A DNA stretch of 5,707 nucleotides from assembly GCA_024642185.1 (NCBI GenBank), contig JAHEBR010000150.1, positions 1 to 5,707 of the forward strand. Direction: 5' to 3'. Under the pieces are notes generated by a model. That model searched no databases. It was not told where the DNA came from and was given only the letters and a program-made list of their open reading frames with translations. Position 1 is the first letter of the stretch; each line of letters opens with the position of its first letter. A program made the translations under genes and the position numbers. Below, in pieces: positions 1 to 5,707 of this stretch. The DNA comes from Marivivens sp. GTDB taxonomy: Bacteria; Pseudomonadota; Alphaproteobacteria; Rhodobacterales; Rhodobacteraceae.

Positions 1-30
1 CGATTTCGGGGCATTCGGCTTTGCGGTGAT

Positions 31-49
31 AGAAAGAACCGCAGGGCGG
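31..49 (-). terminator. Weak terminator-like hairpin after pabC
   Basis: Just past the pabC stop, read on the minus strand, a 4-bp perfect GC stem (CCGC, loop CCT, GCGG; plus-strand positions 39-49) is followed by TTCTTTCT (plus positions 31-38). The shape is that of an intrinsic terminator, but the stem is very short and the T tract is interrupted by two C residues. It may only be a weak or Rho-assisted end for the pabB-pabC unit. The rest of 1-52 shows no gene that can be supported. Confidence 0.25.
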
Positions 50-52
50 ATG

Positions 53-700
53 TCAAGCAAAGGGCGAAAGATCGGCCTCGATCAGGCCCCGCAGGGCGTT
101 TCCAACCCAGATTTTGCGGGCCGAGGCAAGGTCGGAAGGCGTCAGGCGGCCCTCCTGCCAGCCCTCGGCCAAGAGACGCCCGCGCAGGATTCCCGGCAGG
201 CAACCGGCGGAAAGGGGTGGGGTCAGGCGGCGGCCATCGACGGTTTCGACGAAAACATTGGTGATCGCGCCCTCGGCCAGCTCGCCGCCCGTGTTGAGGA
301 AAAGCGCCTCGTCCTCGCCCGGCCCAAGGGCGGCGCGGGCCGCCTCATAGGGGGCGCGGCGGGTGGTTTTGACGGCGATCCACGGGTCAGTAGGATCAAG
401 CCGCGCCTCGGCCCAGACCACGCGCCAGCGGGGCGGATTGGGGGCGAGGGGGGCTGTTGTCAGATCAAAACGCCCCTGCTGATCCAGCGTCAGGCGGCAG
501 CGCAGCGGGCCATCGCCGCCTATCCGGTCAAGAAGCGCCAGCGCCTGTCCCCGATCAAACGCATAGCCAAGCCGCCCCGCCGTTCCGGCCATCCGCGCCA
601 GATGGTCGTCGCGCCAGCGCAGCCCCTCGCCGGGCCGCCAGCCCATCGTTTCGATAATCTGCGGCGGATCGGTCAGATCCTGACGAAGCGGGTCTTCCAC
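53..700 (-). CDS. pabC: Class IV aminotransferase family protein, probable aminodeoxychorismate lyase
   Basis: This 215-residue protein belongs to the fold-type IV PLP enzymes. Its likely reaction is removal of pyruvate from 4-amino-4-deoxychorismate to give p-aminobenzoate for folate synthesis in the cytoplasm. An N-terminal IIETMGW segment and DDHLARM (about 31-37) match the start of this family. K111 in VKTTRR is the expected PLP Schiff-base lysine. E143 in ELAEGAITNVFVE (140-152) is the expected ligand of the PLP ring nitrogen, and LSAGCLPGILR (163-173) is the usual glycine-rich turn. It is shorter than E. coli PabC (about 270 residues) but about the size of the C-terminal domain of PabB-PabC fusions. 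The start is GTG, supported by GAGGAGG four bases upstream (plus positions 705-711), inside the end of pabB. The lyase role rests on family and on the overlap with pabB; another class IV transaminase activity cannot be excluded from sequence alone. Confidence 0.85.
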   Translation of the reverse strand: MEDPLRQDLTDPPQIIETMGWRPGEGLRWRDDHLARMAGTAGRLGYAFDRGQALALLDRIGGDGPLRCRLTLDQQGRFDLTTAPLAPNPPRWRVVWAEARLDPTDPWIAVKTTRRAPYEAARAALGPGEDEALFLNTGGELAEGAITNVFVETVDGRRLTPPLSAGCLPGILRGRLLAEGWQEGRLTPSDLASARKIWVGNALRGLIEADLSPFA

Positions 701-1785
701 AGCGCCTCCTCATACTCGGCCTCTGGCGTTGAATCCCAGACGATGCCGCCGCCCACGTCAAGCCGCGCCGTTCCGTCGGATTCCAGAAGGAGCGTGCGGA
801 TCGCCACGTTGAAGCTTGCCCGCCCGTCCGGCGCGGCCCAACCGATGGTGCCGCAATAGATCCCGCGCGGGGCGATCTCCAACTCGCGGATAATCTCCAT
901 CGCCCGCACCTTGGGTGCGCCGGTGATCGAGCCGCAGGGGAAGAGCGCCATGAAGATGTCGGCCAGCCCGGTTCCGGGGCGAAGCCGCCCTTCGATCTCG
1001 GAGACCATCTGATGCACCGTGGCATAGCTTTCGACATCGTAAAGCCGCGGCACCTTGACCGAGCCGACCTCGGCCACCCGCGAGAGATCGTTGCGCAGAA
1101 GATCGACGATCATCAGGTTTTCGGCGCGGTTCTTGGCGTCGGAGGCAAGGAAGAGGCGGTTGGCCTCGTCCTCCTGCGGGGTCGCGCCGCGCGGCATGGT
1201 GCCTTTCATCGGGCGGGTGACGATCCGGCCTTCGGCGTCGGTAGCGAAAAAGAGCTCGGGGCTGCGGCTCAGGATCGAGGGCAGACCCTCCTGCTCGACG
1301 AGTGCGCCGTGGCCCACAGGCTGGGCAGCGGAAAGCGCGGCATAGAGCGCTTCGGCTGTGCCTTGGGCAGCAAGACCGAGCGGGAAGGTCAGGTTGGCCT
1401 GATAGATGTCGCCCGCGGCGATATAGTCGCGGGTGCGCCCGACCGCCGAGAGATGTTCGTCGCGCGCCCGTCGGGGGGCGAGGTCGCCGAGTTTGACGCT
1501 TCCCTTTGTCAAACCTTCGGCCGCAACCGGCGCATCATAGACCCCAAACCGGAGAAGCGGCAGGCGACGCCCGTCTGGCATCAGTGGCGCAAGGCGCGGC
1601 TCGAGCGCATAGCCAAGCTCATAGCTGGCATAGCCTGCAATCCAGTGGCCCTCGGCACGCGCCACATCGAGCGCGGCCAGCGCCGCAGGGACCTCGGCGG
1701 CAATCGTAGCCGAGATCATCGCCCGCGGCTGATCGAAGAGCGCGGCGCGGTCGCCTTCCGGGGCCTGATCAAAGCGGAGTCGCAT
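673..1785 (-). CDS. pabB: Aminodeoxychorismate synthase component I
   Basis: This 370-residue chorismate-binding enzyme aminates chorismate to 4-amino-4-deoxychorismate, normally using ammonia from the glutaminase PabA, which is not in this window. The chorismate-binding fold is clear: GDIYQANLT (125-133), SRSPELFF (173-180), AENLMIVDLLRNDLSRV (221-237), VHQMVSEIEG (257-266), PCGSITGAPKVRAMEII (283-299), GIYCGTIGW (308-316), and a C-terminal GGGIVWDS-TPEAEYEE stretch (345-360). The motif at 191-196 reads RPMKGT. The lysine (K194) is the residue that marks PabB, where anthranilate synthase TrpE has alanine (PIAGT), so PabB is strongly preferred over TrpE. The protein is shorter than E. coli PabB (about 450 residues), mostly at the N-terminal side. 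The ATG start is fixed because a TAG stop lies immediately upstream in frame; the ribosome site is weak (GGA, six bases away). Its last 28 bases overlap the aminotransferase gene. Confidence 0.93.
   Translation of the reverse strand: MRLRFDQAPEGDRAALFDQPRAMISATIAAEVPAALAALDVARAEGHWIAGYASYELGYALEPRLAPLMPDGRRLPLLRFGVYDAPVAAEGLTKGSVKLGDLAPRRARDEHLSAVGRTRDYIAAGDIYQANLTFPLGLAAQGTAEALYAALSAAQPVGHGALVEQEGLPSILSRSPELFFATDAEGRIVTRPMKGTMPRGATPQEDEANRLFLASDAKNRAENLMIVDLLRNDLSRVAEVGSVKVPRLYDVESYATVHQMVSEIEGRLRPGTGLADIFMALFPCGSITGAPKVRAMEIIRELEIAPRGIYCGTIGWAAPDGRASFNVAIRTLLLESDGTARLDVGGGIVWDSTPEAEYEEALWKTRFVRI
705..711 (-). promoter_or_regulatory. Ribosome binding site of pabC inside pabB
   Basis: On the minus strand GAGGAGG ends four bases before the GTG start of the aminotransferase gene. 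These bases also encode Glu-Glu near the end of PabB (residues 359-360). The strong site decides for the GTG start at 700 over the later in-frame ATG (residue 19), and suggests translational coupling of the two pab genes. Confidence 0.7.
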
Positions 1786-1973
1786 CTAGGTTCCAATCAG
1801 CTTTCGCCTTTTCCCTAACGCCGCGGGCTTTGGAAGTGTAGGTGGAATACGGAGCCAATCGCACCGATCCCGACCCCGCCCCACCGAAGTTTTCCGCCGA
1901 AATGCCGCGAATTGAGTTGCACAATACTGCTGCAACTTCGCAAGATCGCGCCACATTACAGGCCGAGGCCAAA
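1786..1973. promoter_or_regulatory. Divergent control region between pabB and the glycosyltransferase pair
   Basis: These 188 bases separate the divergent pabB start (1785, leftward) from the preferred start of the first membrane protein (1974, rightward), so promoters for both units should lie here. No convincing sigma-70 box pair was found for pabB. A weak rightward pair is TTGCAC (1917-1922) and CAAGAT (1941-1946), 18 bases apart. An alternative GTG at 1842 would turn 1842-1973 into coding sequence. The region is less GC-rich than its flanks around 1910-1960. Confidence 0.45.
1916..1936. promoter_or_regulatory. Operator-like inverted repeat
   Basis: GTTGCA (1916-1921) and TGCAAC (1931-1936) form a perfect 6-bp inverted repeat with a 9-base spacer. 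The centre-to-centre distance of 15 bases is larger than one helical turn, and the left arm overlaps a weak -35-like TTGCAC. It could bind a dimeric regulator of the glycosyltransferase pair, or of pabB, or form a small RNA hairpin. It could also be chance, since 6-bp arms are not rare. Confidence 0.35.
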
Positions 1974-3251
1974 GTGAGCAGTCGATTTATTTCCTTTCTA
2001 GCAGCGGTTTTGCTGCTTGGCGTGGCCGCTGTCGTCGCGTTTTCCGCTCTGCGCCACCATTGGGCTCCCGATCTCGCAGCGGTCTATTTCGGCGCGAGCG
2101 CCTATGCGGCCGGAGAATTGCAGAGCGTCTATGCCTCCCCTTCGGTCTTCTTCGGCGCGCTGATCGAGGATCCCGTATGGATTTCACTGGCCGAGTCGCA
2201 GGGCCTCGCGGGGAAGCCTCTGGTTTCATTTATCTATCCACCGCTCGTTGCCGCTATTTTCGCACCACTGACAGAGGCCCTGGGCGCGGTTGAGTTCATC
2301 GAGAAAGGTGTCGCGCTCGAGCTGGCCTGCCTTTGCTTTTCGGTGCTTTTGGCACGGTCATTGGCCGCAAATCGGCTGCCAGCGGCGCATTGGGCAGTTG
2401 CCAGTCTTGTGATCGGCCTGCCGACCATAGCGGTCCAAAACGCCTTCTTTCACGCCCAGCCGCAAATCATCATCATCTCGATGATCCTGCTGGCTTTTGT
2501 TCTTTATCGAAAAGGCTGGGATGTTTCGGCCGGACTGGTTCTGGCCATCGCCGGGTCGATCAAGCTGGCACCTCTTTTCCTTGGAATCGTGTTTCTGGCA
2601 GATCGGCGTTGGCGCGCGGCGGCGGCTACTGCCCTTGGGGTGGCGGCTTTTGCGCTTGTGGGAACCGCAGTAGCCGGGCCAGAGATGCAGCTTGCCTTTT
2701 TCGCCCAGATCGGGCGAGCGGGCGGGTCGCACCTGCTTTCACCGCTAAGCTATTCGGCGGCGGGCATTCTGACCGCAGGTTGGGGTATCGTTAGCGGAAC
2801 ACCGGCCGAACTGCTGAACGACAAGTCCTTCGGGCGACTGGAGGCTGTGGCATGGATCACGGGGCTCAGCTATCTCCTGATGTTTTGCGGCTCTCTGCTG
2901 ATCCTGGCAAGAACCCGTAGGCTGGCATCCGCAGATGCCCTCCCCCTTCGGCTCATCGGGATCTGGAGCCTTCTCTCTGTTTTCGGCCCTCTGGGTTGGG
3001 CACACTATGCTGTGGGGCCCGTTTTGCTGCTTCCGACTGTTCTTTGTCTCTACCCGCGGCGACAGGCTCTGCTGCTTCTGATGCCGATTGTCGTCGGGCT
3101 GTCCTTGCCGACGAGCCTGATGATCATCTGGCTCGCGCCGGGAATATCGCTTGGCAGCGTCACCGCCATCTTGTCACTCTTGATCCTGCCGGTCGCCTTC
3201 ATGGCGGGCACGGGGCAGGAAAGGTTGGGGGCTGATGCAGACAGAGGCTAG
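1974..3251 (+). CDS. GT87/DUF2029-like integral membrane glycosyltransferase (first of pair)
   Basis: This is a polytopic inner-membrane protein of 425 residues from the preferred GTG at 1974. It resembles GT87/DUF2029 enzymes of the GT-C fold, which transfer a sugar from a polyprenyl-phosphate donor on the periplasmic face. Numbering from 1974, a first membrane helix spans about 7-25. It is followed by WAPDLAAVYFGA, whose Asp33 sits where GT-C enzymes keep their catalytic acid, after helix 1. Family-like segments follow: FIYPPL (86-91), QPQIIIISM (162-170), GSIKLAPLF (194-202) and GWAHYA (341-346). About ten hydrophobic spans are visible. The start at 1974 is preferred because GAGG (1965-1968) lies five bases upstream, helix 1 is then N-terminal, and the length matches the neighbour (422). 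The alternative GTG at 1842 would add 44 hydrophilic residues (469 in total), with only a weak GGA ribosome site. Sugar and acceptor are unknown. Third-position GC is about 60-63 percent in sampled stretches, lower than in the flanking genes. Confidence 0.75.
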   Translation: MSSRFISFLAAVLLLGVAAVVAFSALRHHWAPDLAAVYFGASAYAAGELQSVYASPSVFFGALIEDPVWISLAESQGLAGKPLVSFIYPPLVAAIFAPLTEALGAVEFIEKGVALELACLCFSVLLARSLAANRLPAAHWAVASLVIGLPTIAVQNAFFHAQPQIIIISMILLAFVLYRKGWDVSAGLVLAIAGSIKLAPLFLGIVFLADRRWRAAAATALGVAAFALVGTAVAGPEMQLAFFAQIGRAGGSHLLSPLSYSAAGILTAGWGIVSGTPAELLNDKSFGRLEAVAWITGLSYLLMFCGSLLILARTRRLASADALPLRLIGIWSLLSVFGPLGWAHYAVGPVLLLPTVLCLYPRRQALLLLMPIVVGLSLPTSLMIIWLAPGISLGSVTAILSLLILPVAFMAGTGQERLGADADRG

Positions 3252-4503
3252 AGCGGAAATCCGATGGCTGGTTGCGCTGTCGCTGGCTTTTCTGGCCTTT
3301 GTCTATGTCCGGTTCGGCGTCGCGCACTCTCCCGACATGGCGGCGACATGGCTCGCCGGGCATTTCTTCGATACGGACCGAAGCGATCTTGTCTATCCGA
3401 AAGATGAAGGCGTCTTTTCCATGCTTATTCCGGAAGCGTGGTCGGAATTCCTGAAATCGGAGGGGCGAGAGGGGGTTTATTATCCTTTTATCTATCCCCC
3501 CCTCTGGGCCTGGGCTGCCGGCAAGGCTGGCAGCCACATCGGGATGGATGGCTTTGTCTCGCTCTTTGGTTTTCTCAACCCGATCCTGCTTCTGGGGACC
3601 TGCCTTCTTGCTATGCGGGCTTGCGGCGTGACCGGCAGGCTTCGCCTATTTTGGCTGGCGGCTGGCATTGCTGCCCTGCTCTTCACATCAATCGGCCTTG
3701 TCGCCATCGAACAGAACCAGCCACAAATCCTAGTCAGTTTCCTTGTCGTTGCCGCAATCGAGCGAGATCGCGCCGGAGCGTGGAAGGCTGCCGGCACGCT
3801 TCTGGCACTCGCCGCCGCGATCAAGCTCTACCCTGCGCTGCTGGCTGCTTTGTGGCTCGGGGAAAGGCGCTGGCGGTCGATCGCCTCTTTTGGGGTGGCT
3901 GGGGCGCTTCTCGGGATGTCGTCGATTGTAGTTGCCGGATGGCCGCTTCATAGGGAATTTCTCGGGCTCATCGCGCTCCTGCGCGAGAGTGCGGTGGTGA
4001 CATCATTCAACTTTGGCCTCGACTCCGCGCTCGCCCAGATCTTCTGGCGCGACGATTTGGTCTTTGTGGCCAGCCTCGACAATCCGGTCGGCATCGCACA
4101 TCCGCATGGATGGAAGGTATTGGCGAAGGGACAAGCTTGGTCGCTTTTCTCCGCCCTGGCGCTTTTGAGCATGACATCCATTCTTGCCTTTGGTGCTTGG
4201 CGTTCGGGCCGGCAACTTCCCATCTTGGCCTATCCCGCCTTTCTCGCGGGATTGGTCTTCTTTGCCCCACTGAGTTGGAGCTATCACTATTTGCCGGCTT
4301 TGGCTTTTGCGCCCGCGTTTCTCGTCGCCTTCGGACCGATAATGGGAGCGGCAGCCCTCACGATCATCCTCTCGCCGACAAGTTCGCTAGTCTTTTGGCT
4401 GTTTTCAAACCCTATCGACGGCCTTCTTGTGAACCCACTTCTTGGAACGCTTGGTGTTGTGGTGCTCGGTCTTGCTCTCTGGGGGGTGCGGCACCGGGTC
4501 TGA
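3235..4503 (+). CDS. GT87/DUF2029-like integral membrane glycosyltransferase (second of pair)
   Basis: This 422-residue polytopic membrane protein is a diverged paralogue of the preceding gene. Helix 1 (about 10-28) is followed by SPDMAATWLAG, with Asp34 at the position of the candidate catalytic acid. Next come a long hydrophilic loop (about 44-82), FIYPPLWAW (85-93), QNQPQILVSF (160-169), AAAIKLYPAL (193-202) and LSWSYHYLP (346-354). All of these align with counterparts in the first protein and fit the GT87-like GT-C architecture; about ten membrane spans are visible. The ATG at 3235 lies inside the end of the first gene (17-base overlap). AAGG lies ten bases upstream and a G-run (3227-3231) three bases upstream, so the pair is probably translationally coupled. 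Function is inferred only as transfer of a lipid-linked sugar to an unknown periplasmic acceptor. Third-position GC in the first 60 codons is 39/60, against 52/60 for carB. A non-enzymatic role is possible. Confidence 0.75.
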   Translation: MQTEARAEIRWLVALSLAFLAFVYVRFGVAHSPDMAATWLAGHFFDTDRSDLVYPKDEGVFSMLIPEAWSEFLKSEGREGVYYPFIYPPLWAWAAGKAGSHIGMDGFVSLFGFLNPILLLGTCLLAMRACGVTGRLRLFWLAAGIAALLFTSIGLVAIEQNQPQILVSFLVVAAIERDRAGAWKAAGTLLALAAAIKLYPALLAALWLGERRWRSIASFGVAGALLGMSSIVVAGWPLHREFLGLIALLRESAVVTSFNFGLDSALAQIFWRDDLVFVASLDNPVGIAHPHGWKVLAKGQAWSLFSALALLSMTSILAFGAWRSGRQLPILAYPAFLAGLVFFAPLSWSYHYLPALAFAPAFLVAFGPIMGAAALTIILSPTSSLVFWLFSNPIDGLLVNPLLGTLGVVVLGLALWGVRHRV

Positions 4504-4515
4504 CCTGATGATTTT

Positions 4516-4530
4516 CCGCGTTTTGCGCGG
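4516..4530 (+). other. Small GC hairpin after the glycosyltransferase pair
   Basis: CCGCG (4516-4520) and CGCGG (4526-4530) form a perfect 5-bp stem with a TTTTG loop, 12 bases after the stop of the second membrane protein. There is no T tract after it on the plus strand, and on the minus strand it is followed by A residues, so it is not a standard intrinsic terminator on either strand. It might stabilise the 3' end of the mRNA or mark a Rho-dependent end. Confidence 0.3.
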
Positions 4531-4540
4531 CATTCGGCCC

Positions 4541-4568
4541 TTGCGCTGAGCATCTCGTTCCCTATAAC
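4541..4568 (+). promoter_or_regulatory. Predicted sigma-70-type promoter for carB
   Basis: TTGCGC (4541-4546) and TATAAC (4563-4568) are separated by 16 bases. The -10 box matches the consensus at five of six positions. The -35 box keeps the TTG core that dominates in alphaproteobacteria but diverges in its second half. Transcription would start near 4575 and leave a leader of about 60 bases before carB. This is the best promoter-like pair in the 4504-4636 gap. Confidence 0.5.
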
Positions 4569-4582
4569 GCAGGACAATTTGG

Positions 4583-4600
4583 GCGCGGCCTGCCTCGCGC
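4583..4600 (+). other. Hairpin in the carB leader
   Basis: GCGCG (4583-4587) pairs with CGCGC (4596-4600) around an 8-base loop, within the predicted 5' leader of carB. No T tract follows and no upstream leader peptide was recognised, so attenuation is not shown. It may be ordinary GC-rich structure. The ribosome site GGGGGA (4625-4630) lies well downstream of it. Confidence 0.25.
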
Positions 4601-4636
4601 TCTGCTGCCACACGCCGAATCCTTGGGGGAACTGTC

Positions 4637-5707
4637 ATGCCGAAGAGAACCGACATCAAGTCGATCATGATCATCGGAGCGGGGCCCATTGTTATCGGAC
4701 AGGCCTGCGAGTTCGACTACTCGGGCGCTCAGGCCTGCAAGGCGCTGCGCGAAGAGGGATACCGGGTCATCCTCGTCAACTCGAACCCGGCGACGATCAT
4801 GACCGACCCCGAGCTGGCCGACGCCACTTATATCGAACCGATCACCCCCGAGATCGTTGCCAAGATCATCGAGAAAGAGCGCCCCGACGCGCTTTTGCCG
4901 ACGATGGGCGGGCAGACCGGCCTCAACACCTCGCTCGCGCTGGCCGATATGGGCGTTCTCGAGAAGTTCAACGTCGAGATGATCGGCGCCAAGCGCGAGG
5001 CCATCGAGATGGCCGAAGACCGCAAGCTGTTCCGCGAGGCGATGGACCGTCTGGGGATCGAGAACCCCAAGGCCACCATCGTCACCGCGCCGAAAGACGC
5101 CAAGGGCAAGAAAGACCTCAAGGCCGGGGTGCAACTGGCCATTGATGCGCTCGACTATGTTGGCCTTCCGGCCATCATCCGCCCCGCCTTCACCCTCGGC
5201 GGCACCGGCGGTGGCATTGCCTACAACCGGACCGAATACGAACATTATTGCCGCTCGGGCATGGATGCCTCGCCGGTTGGTCAGATCCTCGTCGACGAAA
5301 GCCTCTTGGGCTGGAAGGAATACGAGATGGAGGTTGTCCGCGACAAAGCCGACAACGCCATCATCGTCTGCTCTATCGAAAACGTCGATCCGATGGGCGT
5401 GCATACCGGCGACTCGATCACTGTCGCGCCGGCGCTGACGCTGACCGACAAGGAATACCAGATCATGCGCAATCAATCGATTGCCGTGCTGCGCGAGATC
5501 GGGGTCGAGACCGGCGGATCGAATGTCCAGTGGGCGATCAACCCCAAGGACGGCCGGATGGTCGTTATCGAGATGAACCCGCGCGTGTCGCGCTCTTCGG
5601 CGCTGGCCTCCAAGGCTACCGGCTTCCCGATTGCCAAGATCGCGGCCAAGCTCGCCGTGGGCTATACGCTTGACGAGCTGGACAACGATATCACCAAGGT
5701 CACGCCC
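4637..5707 (+). CDS. carB: Carbamoyl phosphate synthetase large subunit, N-terminal third (runs off window)
   Basis: The frame is open to the window end and gives 357 residues of a protein usually near 1,070-1,110. The enzyme makes carbamoyl phosphate from bicarbonate, ammonia and two ATP for arginine and pyrimidine synthesis; glutamine-derived ammonia comes from CarA. The piece covers the pre-ATP-grasp domain with GAGPIVIGQACEFDYSG (14-30) and MGGQTGLN (90-97). It also covers most of the first ATP-grasp domain: the CPSase signature LPAIIRPAFTLGGTGGG (177-193, R182 matching E. coli R169), GWKEYEMEVVRD (225-236), VHTGDSITVAP (255-265) and the second signature VIEMNPRV (310-317). Next to the E. 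coli protein as remembered, there are about 13 extra residues, Lys-rich, around 152-165. The ATG has GGGGGA six bases upstream. carA is not adjacent; upstream on this strand lie the membrane glycosyltransferases. Codon use is strongly G/C-ending (52 of the first 60). Confidence 0.97.
   Translation, partial: MPKRTDIKSIMIIGAGPIVIGQACEFDYSGAQACKALREEGYRVILVNSNPATIMTDPELADATYIEPITPEIVAKIIEKERPDALLPTMGGQTGLNTSLALADMGVLEKFNVEMIGAKREAIEMAEDRKLFREAMDRLGIENPKATIVTAPKDAKGKKDLKAGVQLAIDALDYVGLPAIIRPAFTLGGTGGGIAYNRTEYEHYCRSGMDASPVGQILVDESLLGWKEYEMEVVRDKADNAIIVCSIENVDPMGVHTGDSITVAPALTLTDKEYQIMRNQSIAVLREIGVETGGSNVQWAINPKDGRMVVIEMNPRVSRSSALASKATGFPIAKIAAKLAVGYTLDELDNDITKVTP

Noticed and set aside
26..859. 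277-codon open frame on the plus strand opposite pabC and the end of pabB
   Set aside because: It is antisense to two genes with clear family motifs, its protein is rich in Arg, Gly, Pro and Ala with no recognisable domain, and long antisense frames are expected in GC-rich coding DNA.
673..1785. Anthranilate synthase component I (trpE) as the identity of the chorismate-binding gene
   Set aside because: The motif reads MKGT with lysine, as in PabB, rather than the AGT of TrpE, and the next gene is a class IV aminotransferase rather than trpG or trpD.
1012..1818. 268-codon open frame on the plus strand opposite pabB
   Set aside because: It is a shadow of pabB on the other strand, with no motif and no convincing ribosome site.
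2463..2477. ATC trinucleotide run as a possible microsatellite
   Set aside because: It has only four ATC units, encodes four isoleucines inside a membrane helix, and is explained by coding constraint.
2333..2794. 153-codon plus-strand frame inside the first membrane protein
   Set aside because: It is an alternate-frame shadow; the overlapping frame encodes a coherent series of membrane helices and GT87-like motifs.
4579..5145. 188-codon plus-strand frame overlapping the start of carB
   Set aside because: It is out of frame with carB, which shows full-length family identity from 4637; the product is Arg-rich with no known domain.
4562..5476. 304-codon open frame on the minus strand opposite carB
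   Set aside because: It mirrors the strongly biased codons of carB; its repeated Asp/His/Leu/Val composition is typical of reverse-strand reading of GC-rich genes.

Overview
The window looks like a piece of an alphaproteobacterial chromosome, most likely from the Rhodobacterales (Paracoccus/Rhodobacter-like). The reasons are the high GC content, the strong G/C preference at third codon positions in the housekeeping genes, a compact class IV aminotransferase directly behind pabB, and a carB that is not preceded by carA. The genus is an inference from style; no database search was possible.

Layout. Positions 1-52 hold no gene; there is only a weak hairpin that could end the leftward operon. 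Positions 53-1785 (minus strand) carry a two-gene unit for p-aminobenzoate synthesis: pabB (chorismate amination) followed by an overlapping pabC-like class IV aminotransferase (lyase step). Positions 1786-1973 are a divergent control region, with a perfect 6-bp inverted repeat at 1916-1936. Positions 1974-4503 (plus strand) carry two overlapping genes for multi-spanning membrane proteins that resemble GT87/DUF2029 polyprenyl-phosphate-sugar-dependent glycosyltransferases. They are diverged paralogues of each other. Positions 4504-4636 are a leader with a plausible sigma-70-type promoter, and 4637 to the window end is the first third of carB, the large subunit of carbamoyl phosphate synthetase.

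How it fits together. The pab pair makes the p-aminobenzoate moiety of folate, and carB feeds arginine and pyrimidine synthesis; both are ordinary core metabolism. The GT87-like pair between them is the accessory-looking part. Its third-position GC, counted by hand in samples, is about 60-65 percent, against about 73-87 percent in pabB and carB. Its products would sit in the inner membrane and probably transfer sugars from a lipid-linked donor on the periplasmic side, but the acceptor and sugar are unknown. No mobile element, RNA gene, CRISPR array or clearly new system was found.
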